Assembly (NCBI RefSeq): GCF_040706615.1
Contig: NZ_JAPDRF010000002.1
Span: 248,001-312,000, forward strand
DNA: 64,000 nucleotides
Direction of reading: 5' to 3'
Source: Lentisalinibacter sediminis
GTDB lineage: Bacteria > Pseudomonadota > Gammaproteobacteria > Steroidobacterales > Woeseiaceae
Of this stretch, positions 43,409 to 53,373 are shown one piece after another (position 1 is the first letter of the stretch; each line of letters opens with the position of its first letter). Under the pieces are notes generated by a model, which saw only the letters and a program-made list of their open reading frames with translations, did not search any database and was not told where the DNA came from. The position numbers and the translations under genes are program-made.

Positions 43409-45092
43409 CGGAGGCCCGCGGCCAGCGGGTCTGCACCCAGCGGAAGCGCCGGGTCACGAAATCGAGGTCGGCCAGACAGGCGTTGCCCGCCGGGTTCAGG
43501 CCGGTGACGTGGAAATCGCTGTAGGCCGCGGCGAAGTTGATGGGCATGCCGATGAGGTTGCACGACAGCGAGGCGCCGGCGTCGTGGTAGGCATCCTCCG
43601 CACGGGCCAGGAAGGCATCGTTGGTCGAGTAGACGTGGGACGTGATCGCGCCGTGGGCGCGCACGTCGTCGGTCGCCCGGGCCAGCCCGGCGTCGGCATC
43701 GTCCGCGGCGATGACGAAGGAGATCGGCCCGAAGTGCTCCTCGCCGAACAGGTCGCCGGCGTCGGTGTCCACCTGCACGATCAGCGGGGTGGCGGTGCGG
43801 GCGTCGGGGTAATCGGGGTGTTCGTAGGGCCCGGAGTCGCGCAGGATACTCCCTCGGTCCCACACGCCGTCGCGGATGCGGTCGATGCTCTCCAGGATGC
43901 GGGGGTCCACCAGCGCACCGCACAGGTTGCCCGCCTGCTTCGGGTTGGCGAGGAACTCCTCCACGGCATCGACGATCCCTGCCGCCACCTCGTCGAAGGG
44001 GAGATGCCGCCCGCCGGTCTCGATGCCGCCGCGCGGCACAAAGATGTTCTGCACGCTGGTGCACATCTGGGCGGACGCCTGGCACAGCGAGTGCGCGATG
44101 GCCCTGCGCATACCGTCGAAGTCGTCGGTGGATTCCACCACCACGGAGTTGCAGCCGGCAGTCTCCGTGAAGACGAGCTTGTCCGTGCAGTGCTGCTCGA
44201 TCCAGCCGCCGAAGCGGGGTCCGCCGGTGAAATCGATGATGGCGCAGTCCGGATGGCGGATCAGCTCCAGGGTGTTCGGCTCCGCCTCGGTATCCGCCGC
44301 CATCAGGATCAGGTCCGGGTTATGGCCCGCCTCGGCCAGCACCTCGCGCATGGTGCGCACGAAGATCGCCACCGGCAGCGTGGTCTTCGGGTGCGGCTTC
44401 ACGATGACGCCGTTGCCCGTGGCGAGGTCCGCCATGATGGCCGGGTAGCCGTTCCACTGGGGGAACGTGGCGCAGGTGATCACCACGCCGATGCCGCGGG
44501 GCATGATGCGGTAGCGCTTCTCGAGTTCGGTCTCCGGTCCGGCGCCGAAGCGCCGCTGCCAGGTCGCCTCGCCCGGCACGTCGTCCATGGCCTTCCAGGC
44601 GTAGGCCAGCGCCTCCAGGCCCCGGTCCAGCGCGTTCGCGCCGCAGCCGGCGAATGCCATGATGAAGCTCTGGCCGGCCGTGTGGACGGTGGCGTGGGCA
44701 TTGACGAACAGCGACTCCGCGCTGCCCAGCCGGTCCAGCATCTCGAGGCAGACGCCCACGCGTTCCTCGGTGGGCGCGCGACGCCAGGCGCGCTGGGCCT
44801 CCCTGACCGCGGCGAACGCCCGCTCCGGGTCGAGCTTCGGGTAGGTGATACCGAGCGCCTCGCCGGTGAGTGGCGAGACCTCCTCGCCCACCTCGCCGAC
44901 GGTGGCGGGCAGCTCGATGTCGAACGGCCGGCCCAGCATCGACTCGTAGGCCGCGAGGCCGGCGGCGGGAATCTCCTTGCCGTGGACCTTGCTGCTGGGC
45001 GATTCCGGGTACGCCGTCCAGGCGTAACGCTTCTCGCAGGCATCCACTGCCTTCTCCAGCGTCGCGCGATGTTTCTCGAACAGGCTGCTCAT
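43398..45092 (-). CDS. paaN: PaaN-type aldehyde dehydrogenase (phenylacetic acid degradation family)
   Basis: This 564-residue aldehyde-dehydrogenase superfamily protein is of the PaaN group. It has an N-terminal extension, the PFPQWN-like TCATFPQWNGYPAIMADLATGN segment, GNGVIVKPHPKTTLPV, FTGGPRFGGWIE, ETAGCNSVVV and the catalytic Cys in ASAQMCTSVQNIFVP. The family was named for phenylacetate catabolism, but no paaABCDE, paaK or paaZ genes are here. It probably oxidises an aldehyde or semialdehyde of the local catabolic pathway. First gene of a two-gene operon with the SDR. Confidence 0.87.
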   Translation of the reverse strand: MSSLFEKHRATLEKAVDACEKRYAWTAYPESPSSKVHGKEIPAAGLAAYESMLGRPFDIELPATVGEVGEEVSPLTGEALGITYPKLDPERAFAAVREAQRAWRRAPTEERVGVCLEMLDRLGSAESLFVNAHATVHTAGQSFIMAFAGCGANALDRGLEALAYAWKAMDDVPGEATWQRRFGAGPETELEKRYRIMPRGIGVVITCATFPQWNGYPAIMADLATGNGVIVKPHPKTTLPVAIFVRTMREVLAEAGHNPDLILMAADTEAEPNTLELIRHPDCAIIDFTGGPRFGGWIEQHCTDKLVFTETAGCNSVVVESTDDFDGMRRAIAHSLCQASAQMCTSVQNIFVPRGGIETGGRHLPFDEVAAGIVDAVEEFLANPKQAGNLCGALVDPRILESIDRIRDGVWDRGSILRDSGPYEHPDYPDARTATPLIVQVDTDAGDLFGEEHFGPISFVIAADDADAGLARATDDVRAHGAITSHVYSTNDAFLARAEDAYHDAGASLSCNLIGMPINFAAAYSDFHVTGLNPAGNACLADLDFVTRRFRWVQTRWPRASDAA

Positions 45093-45166
45093 GGTTCCGT
45101 CCCGGGCTCCGTGGAGGGTGGAACGATTCTAGGGATTGACAGTCCCGTTGTGCAAGCCATAACGCT

Positions 45167-45192
45167 GTGGGAGGGCCTTCAGGCCCGATTCC
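45167..45192 (+). repeat. Single REP unit
   Basis: GTGGGAGGGCCTTCAGGCCC is followed by GATTCC: a variant (G for A at base 3) of the REP palindrome found at four sites at 51-59 kb. It lies between the plsB stop and the paaN start, both on the minus strand. Confidence 0.75.
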
Positions 45193-45217
45193 CTAACGCC
45201 GATTCCTCGCCGCCGCC

Positions 45218-47572
45218 TCAATTCTCCCCGGAACCGTTCAACGTAATCGCCAGAATCCCGTCCAGCGCGCGCCGCACCTCGCGCAGCTCGGTCAGCAGAG
45301 CCTGTCGCACTTCGGCCGCGGTGCCGCCACCCTGCAGCAGGTCCCGATGTGCCGCCAGCTTCAGGGCCGTCTCGTACAGGGACTTCGAGACGGACTCCTC
45401 GGAGAACAGCCGGCCCTGCAGGCGCATCTGCCGGCCGAGCTTCAGACAGCCGGAGACGAAGGCGGCCCGGTCCTCCACCGCCTCGGCGCCTGCCTCGGCC
45501 AGCGCCCGGGCCACCACCCGGTAGGCATCCGCGAAGGACCGCAGCACGGCGTGGGCCAGCAGCAGCCGGCTCTGGCGCAGCACCCGCACGACGCCTTCCT
45601 CGCCGCCCGCGAGCGCCTCGCGCCAGCTCGGGAAACGCTCCTCCAGTACCGCCTGCACCGCCGCCGGATAGTCCTGGCGGCGCGGGAAGTAGAAGTCGAA
45701 CAGGAACAACTCGCGCAGCTCTTCCAGCAGCGTGAACACGGCCGCCTCCCGCTCGCCCTCCGGCGCGCCGGCGGCGCGGTACAGCGCCACTTCCACCAGC
45801 GCGTCGAGGACGAAATGGTGGATGGCCGTGTTGCGGTAATAGGCGGCCTTCAGGTGCTGGTCGGACGTGATGGCGTAGAGCCGCTCCGTGCCCTCGTCGA
45901 AGAAGGTCACGATGCCGGTGGAGCGCAGCTGCTCGAGTGTGGCCGGCAGCGTCTCCGGCTGGCGGAAGTCCGGGTCGCCCGCGATCTCGAGATGGCGACG
46001 CCGCACCAGGCTCATGCCGACCCGGGTGAGGAAGCCGATCTCCTTCAGACTCAGCGCCCGGTTGCCGGCGGCGAGCAGGATCAGCGTGACGATGGCGGTG
46101 GCGGTGATGGGCGTGGCCGCGTTCATGCGGAAGGCGACCTGCAGCGCGAGATTCTGCACCAGCGACTGCTTTTCCGACTCGTCCGGCCCCGCCTCGAGGC
46201 TGTCCCGGGGCGCCAGGTCGGTCAGCGCCAGCTCCTCGCCGAAGCGCAGGAAGATGCGGCCGTGGGGCGCCGAGGAGCGCAGGAAGCGCACGATCCACGT
46301 CGCTCCCTCCGGCTTCTTGGCGTGGCCGCGCTGCTCGGTGGCGTAGTCCTCCACTTCCGTGATCTGGTCGTAGGTCACCGACACCGGCACGAACGCCACG
46401 TCGAGCAGCTGAGTGCGCAGGATGGACTCGACCACGTAGTTGAACAGGCCGTAACGCGGCGGCAGCAGCTTGCCCGTCCGCGAGCGCGTACCTTCCAGCG
46501 CCCACAGCAGCGAGAAGCGCTTGTCGATGAGGTAGTCGATATAGCGGCGGAAGGTCGCCTTGTAGATCTCGTTATCCTGGAACGAGCGGCGCAGGAAGAT
46601 GATGCCGGCGCGACGCCCGAGCGCCCCCAGTCCCGGTGTGTTCAGGTTGATGCCGCCGAAGGTGAGCGGCAGCGGCAGGTTGGCATCGAACAGCACCATC
46701 GACAGCGCGATCGTGTCCAGCATGGACTTGTGGCTGATCAGGAAGGCGACCGGTCGACTGCCGAGCAGCTCAGCGACGTGTCGAAGCTGCTCCTCGTCCA
46801 CGTCGATCTCCGGGTCGTGGTTGCTGCGCGCGGCGGCCCGGTAGATGGCCATGGCGAGGTCCAGCGAGAACGGCGTCTGTCGGGCGGCCATCTCCTCCAG
46901 GTAGTCGCCTGCCTTGTCGGTGACCTTCTGCACGCTCTCGTCGCGCTGCTGCGCCAGGTTGGCAAGCTGTTCGCGGAATTCCCGGTTGGCGAACACGTCC
47001 TTCGGCAGCAGTCTGGCCACCTTGTAGCGCGTCCCACGGGCGACCCGCTCCGCCCGCTCCAGCGTGATCAGCGCCTGACGGCGGACGAAATCCGACAGCC
47101 CGACCGTCGGCGCGTCGCTGCCGTGCTGGTCCCGATAGCGCTGCCTCAGGTCCTCGAGCGGCGCCCCCTGACCGGCGATGAAGCGCATCCGGTCCGGCTG
47201 GCCGCGGGCGATCCTGCGGCGGCTGAACAGGGTCGGCCGCTCGGTCCACGCGAAAAAGAAATCCCGCAGCAGGCTGCCGCCCTCGTCCCGGTCTGCGGGC
47301 AGCCACACGATGCGCACGGGCTGCAGCCACGTATCCGGTTCCATGTGATCCGCGCCGGCAAGACCCTCGCCGTCCTGGGGCAGGTCGAGCAGGCGATAGT
47401 CGGTCTTCTCGCCCGCCGGGCGGGTGGACTCGATCCAGTCCCTGAGCAGCTTGTGTTCGAACCGGTCGGGCGCATCGAGCAGGAACACCACACTGCCGTG
47501 ACTCTCGTCGGGCCACGGTGAATCCGCCGCTCCCGACTCCAGTGCCGTTTCCTGCAGTGACTGCCTGTTCAC
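45218..47572 (-). CDS. plsB: Glycerol-3-phosphate 1-O-acyltransferase PlsB
   Basis: This 784-residue acyltransferase makes the first committed step of phospholipid synthesis at the inner membrane. The four acyltransferase blocks are visible: the HX4D motif in ISHKSMLDTIAL, GIIFLRRSF, LEGTRSRTGKLLPPRYG, and VAFVPVSVTYDQ. N- and C-terminal helical regions are as in PlsB; length is slightly below the 800-plus of E. coli. Single gene, transcribed away from the nucleoside district, with a REP unit downstream. Confidence 0.92.
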   Translation of the reverse strand: MNRQSLQETALESGAADSPWPDESHGSVVFLLDAPDRFEHKLLRDWIESTRPAGEKTDYRLLDLPQDGEGLAGADHMEPDTWLQPVRIVWLPADRDEGGSLLRDFFFAWTERPTLFSRRRIARGQPDRMRFIAGQGAPLEDLRQRYRDQHGSDAPTVGLSDFVRRQALITLERAERVARGTRYKVARLLPKDVFANREFREQLANLAQQRDESVQKVTDKAGDYLEEMAARQTPFSLDLAMAIYRAAARSNHDPEIDVDEEQLRHVAELLGSRPVAFLISHKSMLDTIALSMVLFDANLPLPLTFGGINLNTPGLGALGRRAGIIFLRRSFQDNEIYKATFRRYIDYLIDKRFSLLWALEGTRSRTGKLLPPRYGLFNYVVESILRTQLLDVAFVPVSVTYDQITEVEDYATEQRGHAKKPEGATWIVRFLRSSAPHGRIFLRFGEELALTDLAPRDSLEAGPDESEKQSLVQNLALQVAFRMNAATPITATAIVTLILLAAGNRALSLKEIGFLTRVGMSLVRRRHLEIAGDPDFRQPETLPATLEQLRSTGIVTFFDEGTERLYAITSDQHLKAAYYRNTAIHHFVLDALVEVALYRAAGAPEGEREAAVFTLLEELRELFLFDFYFPRRQDYPAAVQAVLEERFPSWREALAGGEEGVVRVLRQSRLLLAHAVLRSFADAYRVVARALAEAGAEAVEDRAAFVSGCLKLGRQMRLQGRLFSEESVSKSLYETALKLAAHRDLLQGGGTAAEVRQALLTELREVRRALDGILAITLNGSGEN

Positions 47573-47676
47573 GCCGGTTACTCCCCCTTCGCCGGTGGGC
47601 GCTGCAACGCCTCTCGTCCGGCCATGCCCGACCGCAGTATCGCATGGATAGCGGCTCTCTGTGGCCGCCGCCCCGG

Positions 47677-48297
47677 TCAGATCGTGCCGTACAGGCGGTC
47701 GCCCGCATCGCCCAGGCCCGGGACGATGTATTTCTTCTCGTTCAGGTGATCGTCGACCGCGGCCGTGTAGATCTGCACGTCGGGATGGGTCTTCTCGACC
47801 GCGGCGATACCCTCCGGGCAGGTGACCATGCAGATCACGATGATCTTCTCAACGCCGCCGGCCTTCAGCAGATCCAGCGTGGCGATGGTGGAGCCGCCGG
47901 TAGCCAGCATCGGGTCCACCACGATGTACAGCGCGTCTTTGTGGAAGGTGGGCAGCTTCTGGTAGTACTCCACCGGCGTCGCCGTCTCCTCGTCGCGCTG
48001 CATGCCCACAAAGCCGACCTTGGCGATGGGCACGAGATCCAGGATGCCTTCCAGCATGCCGACGCCCGCCCGCAGCACCGGCACCACCACGATCTCGTTG
48101 GCGATGCGCTTGCAGGTGGCCGGGGCCACGGGCGTCTCCACTTCGACCTCCTCGACCTGCACCTGCTTCAGCGCCTCGTAACAGAGAAACATCGTGATCT
48201 CGTTGGTGAGTTCGCGGAATTTCTTGTGCCCGGTGTCCTTGTTCCGGATCAGGGCGAGCTTGTGCTGGATGCAGGGGTGATCCACTTCGACGTACAT
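47677..48297 (-). CDS. upp: Uracil phosphoribosyltransferase
   Basis: This 206-residue enzyme converts uracil and PRPP to UMP. The PRPP-binding loop is VVDPMLATGGST. The N-terminus VDHPCIQHKLALIRNKDTGHKKFRELTNEI and the C-terminal PGLGDAGDRLYGT are canonical. Start ATG 48297; upstream open frame to 48435 is not conserved. Divergent from tdk across 182 bases. Confidence 0.95.
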   Translation of the reverse strand: MYVEVDHPCIQHKLALIRNKDTGHKKFRELTNEITMFLCYEALKQVQVEEVEVETPVAPATCKRIANEIVVVPVLRAGVGMLEGILDLVPIAKVGFVGMQRDEETATPVEYYQKLPTFHKDALYIVVDPMLATGGSTIATLDLLKAGGVEKIIVICMVTCPEGIAAVEKTHPDVQIYTAAVDDHLNEKKYIVPGLGDAGDRLYGTI

Positions 48298-48479
48298 GGG
48301 CAGGCCTCGTCGTTGGTTGCGCGGATTGGCCGCTCGGAATGGTGCTACGCAGTCGGCGGCGATTATACCGCCTCCGCCGGCCGCCACCCGCGGCGCCGCA
48401 CACCGGTTACTGACCAGCGATTTCTGACTGATCACGGATACCGGTAAACTAGCCGCCTCTCACCGCAAGCCCCGCAGCC

Positions 48480-49067
48480 ATGGCCAAGCTCTATTTCTAT
48501 TATTCGTCGATGAACGCCGGCAAATCGACGTCGCTGCTGCAGTCCAGCTACAACTACCGGGAGCGGGGCATGCACACGCTCGTGCTGGCGCCGGAGCTGG
48601 ACGACCGCTACGGCGTGGGCCGCGTGACATCCCGTATAGGCCTCGAGACCGACGCGCTCACCTTCCGCACGGGCGACGACCTGTTCGCCACCGTCGAGCG
48701 CGAACACGGCGAGCGGCCCCTGCACTGCGTGCTGATCGACGAGGCCCAGTTCCTCACCCGGCAGCAGGTCTTCGAGCTGAGCGAGGTCACGGACCGGCTG
48801 GGCGTCCCGGTGCTCGCCTACGGTCTCAGGACAGACTTTCAGGGCGAGCCGTTCGAGGGCAGCAAGTACCTGCTCGCCTGGGCCGACAACCTGAAGGAGA
48901 TCAAGGCGATCTGCCATTGCGGCAGCAAGGCGACGATGGTCATCCGCCTGGACGGCGAGGGTCGCGCAGTCACCGAGGGCTCCCAGGTGGAGATCGGCGG
49001 CAACGACCGCTACGTCTCGATGTGCCGCCGGCACTTCAAGGAACGCTTCTACGCCGGCGGCGACTGA
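48480..49067 (+). CDS. tdk: Thymidine kinase (type II)
   Basis: This 195-residue enzyme phosphorylates thymidine and deoxyuridine. It has the P-loop SSMNAGKSTSLLQS, the Walker-B-like LIDEAQFL, the lasso region, and zinc Cys/His in CHCGSKA and CRRHF. First gene of a plus-strand run tdk-nupC-deoB, with only 18 bases before nupC. Confidence 0.95.
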   Translation: MAKLYFYYSSMNAGKSTSLLQSSYNYRERGMHTLVLAPELDDRYGVGRVTSRIGLETDALTFRTGDDLFATVEREHGERPLHCVLIDEAQFLTRQQVFELSEVTDRLGVPVLAYGLRTDFQGEPFEGSKYLLAWADNLKEIKAICHCGSKATMVIRLDGEGRAVTEGSQVEIGGNDRYVSMCRRHFKERFYAGGD

Positions 49068-49085
49068 GCCGGCGCCGCTCCCGCC

Positions 49086-50312
49086 ATGCAGTTCCTCACC
49101 GCCCTCGCCGGCATCGTCACACTGCTCGTGCTGGCCGTCCTGATGTCGGAGGACCGCCGGCGCATCAGGCTGCGCACCGTGGGTATCGCGCTGGGCCTGC
49201 AGGTGACCATCGCGGCGCTGGTCATCTACTTCCCGCCCGGGCGCGGCGCCCTGGCCGGCCTGGTCCGGGGCGTGCAGAACGTGATCGACTACGGCAACGA
49301 GGGCATCGAATTCGTCTTCGGAACGCGCACCACCGAGAGTCTCGGCTTCACCATCGCCGTGAACGTGCTGCCGGTGATCGTCTTCTTCTCGGCGCTGATG
49401 TCGCTGCTCTACTACCTCGGCATCATGCAGCGGGTCGTCTCGGTGCTGGGCGGCTGGCTGCAGCGCCTGCTCGGCACCACCCGCACGGAGTCCATGTCGG
49501 CGGTCTCGAACATCTTCGTCGGTCACACCGAGGCGCCGCTGGTGGTGAAACCCTATCTCGCCGGCATGACACGGTCGGAGCTGTTCGCCGTGATGACCGG
49601 CGGCTGCGCCACCATCGCCGGCGCCGTCATGGCCGCCTACGCCTCCATGGGGGTGGATCTCAACTACCTGATCACGGCGAGCTTCATGGCCGCGCCCGGC
49701 GGCCTCGCCATGGCCAAGATCGTCATGCCCGAAGCCCATGCGCGGGAGGCGGAGATCGCGGTGGGCCCGGTGGAGGAGGACGAGAAGCCGGTCAACGTCT
49801 TCGAGGCCATCGGCAACGGCGCGTTGCTCGGCCTGAAGCTGGCGCTGAACGTCGGCGCCATGCTACTCGCCTTCGTGGCGATGATCGCGCTGCTGAACGG
49901 GCTGATCGGCGGCGCGGCCGGGCTGGCCGGCTACGAGGGCCTGACACTGCAGCAGATCCTCGGCTGGCTGTTCGCGCCGCTCGCGTTTTTGCTCGGCATC
50001 CCGTGGGCGGAGGCGCCGGCGGCGGGCAGCCTGATCGGCCAGAAGCTCGTCATCAACGAGTTCTACGCCTACGCGAACTTCGTGCAGATCAAGGACGATC
50101 TCTCCACCCATGCACAGACGGTGGTCACCTTCGCCCTGTGCGGCTTTGCGAATCTGACCTCCATCGCTATTCTGCTCGGAGGGCTCGGCAGTATTGTCCC
50201 TGCCCGCCGGCACGACATCGCGCGCTTCGGGCTGAAGGCCGTGCTGACCGCGACGCTGGCCAACATGATGAGTGCGGTGCTCGCCGGGCTGTTCTACTCA
50301 CTGGCCGCCTGA
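49086..50312 (+). CDS. nupC: NupC/CNT-family nucleoside transporter (copy 1)
   Basis: This 408-residue concentrative nucleoside transporter of the inner membrane shows the family segments NIFVGHTEAPLVVKPYL, ITASFMAAPGGLAMAKI, INEFYAYANF and ALCGFANLTSIAILLGGLG. It takes up nucleosides with a cation gradient. It sits between tdk and deoB. A second, clearly homologous copy of identical length lies at 55.8 kb. Confidence 0.93.
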   Translation: MQFLTALAGIVTLLVLAVLMSEDRRRIRLRTVGIALGLQVTIAALVIYFPPGRGALAGLVRGVQNVIDYGNEGIEFVFGTRTTESLGFTIAVNVLPVIVFFSALMSLLYYLGIMQRVVSVLGGWLQRLLGTTRTESMSAVSNIFVGHTEAPLVVKPYLAGMTRSELFAVMTGGCATIAGAVMAAYASMGVDLNYLITASFMAAPGGLAMAKIVMPEAHAREAEIAVGPVEEDEKPVNVFEAIGNGALLGLKLALNVGAMLLAFVAMIALLNGLIGGAAGLAGYEGLTLQQILGWLFAPLAFLLGIPWAEAPAAGSLIGQKLVINEFYAYANFVQIKDDLSTHAQTVVTFALCGFANLTSIAILLGGLGSIVPARRHDIARFGLKAVLTATLANMMSAVLAGLFYSLAA

Positions 50313-50335
50313 GCGACCCCACACACGGACGGATC

Positions 50336-51553
<1,218 letters not shown>

Positions 51554-51635
51554 CTCCTTTTCTTTCCTGGCCGCCCCTGCGGGTGGACCAGGATTGCGGG
51601 GCCGTCCGGAACGCGCTGCAAGCCTCGATGGGCAT

Positions 51636-51706
51636 GTAGGAGGGGCTTCAGCCCCGATCAGCGTTCGGCCACCTCAGGCGGAGATCGTGGCTGAAGCCCC
51701 TCCCAC
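51636..51706. repeat. REPIN: two REP units in inverted orientation
   Basis: Left unit 51636-51659 (GTAGGAGGGGCTTCAGCCCC then GATC) and right unit 51683-51706 in reverse. The 23-base centre (AGCGTTCGGCCACCTCAGGC...) is nearly the same as in the REPIN at 58966. It lies 82 bases after deoB, between deoB and the convergent amidohydrolase gene. Confidence 0.85.
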
Positions 51707-51779
51707 ATGAGCGTCCCCGCGACCCTTACCCACCCGATGATGGGCCAACCTCGATAGAACGCGGGGTCGAGGCCGGGAG

Positions 51780-51803
51780 GATCGGGCCTGAAGGCCCTCC
51801 TAC
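51780..51803 (-). repeat. Single REP unit behind the lipoprotein amidohydrolase gene
   Basis: Reads on the minus strand GTAGGAGGGCCTTCAGGCCC then GATC, starting seven bases after the amidohydrolase stop codon (cta at 51811-51813). ATGTAG occurs twice, at the gene end and at the repeat, which looks like a short duplication or insertion footprint. Confidence 0.8.
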
Positions 51804-51810
51804 ATGGTGG

Positions 51811-53292
51811 CTACATGTTTTCCTGCATCATGCGTTCGCGCTCCGCCAGGCCGGCGGTGATCTCCGCCGCCAGCGCCTGCGCCTCCCTCGCCACGCGGTC
51901 CGTGTCGATGGTCAGGATCTCGCCGTCGCGCATCAGCACCTTGCCCTCGACGATGGTGGTGACCACGTCCTGCTCGTCGGCCACGTAGACCAGGTGGGAG
52001 GTGACGTCGTAGGTCGGCACGAAGTGCACGTCGTCGAAGGAGACCTGGATGATGTCGGCACGCTTGCCGGGTGCCAGGCTGCCGATCTCGTCGCCCATGC
52101 CGATGGCCTCCGCGCCACCGGACGTGGCCATGCGCAGCACCGCCTCGGCGGGCAGCGCCTGGGGATCCATCTCCTCCACCTTCTGCAGGAAGGCCGCGAG
52201 GCGCATCTCCTCCCACATGTCCAGGTCGTTGTTGCTGGCGGCGCCGTCGGTGCCGAGGCCCATCAGCACGCCGGCGGCGAGCATCTCCGTTACCGGCGAG
52301 ACGCCGGCGGCGGTCTTCATGTTGGAGGTCGGGTTGTGGATGGCGCCGACTCTGCGCTCGACCAGTACCGGGATCTCCTCCGGCTGCGGCCATACGACGT
52401 GGGCACCGATGGTCTTCACGGCGAAGAAATCCATCTCCTCCAGCATGGTAATGGTGGTGGTGCCGTAGTTCTCGCGGGTCATCTGCACCTCGAATGGCGA
52501 CTCGGAGAGATGGATGCTCATCGGCACGCCGAGCTGCTGGGCCGCGTCGCGGACCGCGGCGAGATGCTCCGGCTTCAGGGTGTAGTTCGAGTGGGGACCG
52601 AACGCCGGGGTGATGCGCTCGGATCGCCCCTGCCAGCGTTTGACGTATTCGATGCCATTCGCCAGCGCGTCGCCCGCGCCCTCCGCATCCGGCGTCCTCT
52701 GATCGAGTACGGCGGTGGTCACCATGGCCCGCAGCCCGCAGGACTCGACCACCTCGGCGATGGTGTCCGGGTAGTAGTACATGTCCACGAACATGGTGGT
52801 GCCGCCGCGGATCATCTCCCAGCAGGCGAGCTCGGTGCCGATGCGCACGAACTCGGCATCCACGAAGGCGACCTCGGCGGGGAAGATGTAGTTGTTCAGC
52901 CAGTCCATCAGGGCGTAGTCGTCGGCAATGCCCCGCAGCAGGCTCATGGCCGCGTGGGTGTGGCCGTTGATGAGCCCCGGCATCACCACCCGGTTGTCGC
53001 CGGCGATGCGCTCGGCGGCCGCGTATGCCGCATCCACCGCCTCCGCTGTATCCACGGCGATGATGCGTCCGTCGTCGACGGCGACGGCACCATCCGCGAT
53101 GAGGGTCCAGTCGTCGTCCATGGCCACGACGTAGTCGCCGGCCACGATCAGGTCCACCGGCGTCCGATCCTCGTCGGCCGATGTGCTACGCTCTGCCGGC
53201 GCTTCCGGGCTGCAACCGGCGGCGGCCAGCGCCGCCAGCAACAACAATGCGAGGGAGCGTCGGATGTCGGGGTGTCGATCGGATTTCGTCAT
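51811..53292 (-). CDS. Lipoprotein amidohydrolase, MTA/SAH deaminase (ATZ/TRZ) family
   Basis: This 493-residue protein begins with a lipoprotein signal (RRSLALLLLAALAAAGC). An amidohydrolase barrel follows, with the HxH metal motif GLINGHTHAAMSLLRG, a Glu/His segment SIHLSESPFEV, HNPTSNMKTAAGVSPV and the metal Asp in LGTDGAASNNDLDMWEEM. This is the family of 5'-methylthioadenosine/S-adenosylhomocysteine deaminases and chlorohydrolases, which are normally cytoplasmic. A lipidated form should face the periplasm. I choose ATG 53292; ATG 53313 is possible, and longer frames overlapping add are not credible. It is divergent from add by 81 bases. Confidence 0.85.
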   Translation of the reverse strand: MTKSDRHPDIRRSLALLLLAALAAAGCSPEAPAERSTSADEDRTPVDLIVAGDYVVAMDDDWTLIADGAVAVDDGRIIAVDTAEAVDAAYAAAERIAGDNRVVMPGLINGHTHAAMSLLRGIADDYALMDWLNNYIFPAEVAFVDAEFVRIGTELACWEMIRGGTTMFVDMYYYPDTIAEVVESCGLRAMVTTAVLDQRTPDAEGAGDALANGIEYVKRWQGRSERITPAFGPHSNYTLKPEHLAAVRDAAQQLGVPMSIHLSESPFEVQMTRENYGTTTITMLEEMDFFAVKTIGAHVVWPQPEEIPVLVERRVGAIHNPTSNMKTAAGVSPVTEMLAAGVLMGLGTDGAASNNDLDMWEEMRLAAFLQKVEEMDPQALPAEAVLRMATSGGAEAIGMGDEIGSLAPGKRADIIQVSFDDVHFVPTYDVTSHLVYVADEQDVVTTIVEGKVLMRDGEILTIDTDRVAREAQALAAEITAGLAERERMMQENM

Positions 53293-53373
53293 GGTTTCTA
53301 CCGGGTCGTGCATGGGCTGTGCGTACAGGGGCGCGGCATGGCGTGCGCGGAATGATAACAGGCGGCCGCCGGG

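Noticed and set aside
43350..45524. Plus-strand open frame of 724 codons opposite PaaN and the SDR
   Set aside because: Antisense artefact; minus-strand frame has full ALDH motifs.
48917..50335. Long in-frame extension upstream of deoB across tdk and nupC
   Set aside because: deoB starts at ATG 50336 with a ribosome site; the extension overlaps two real genes in other frames.
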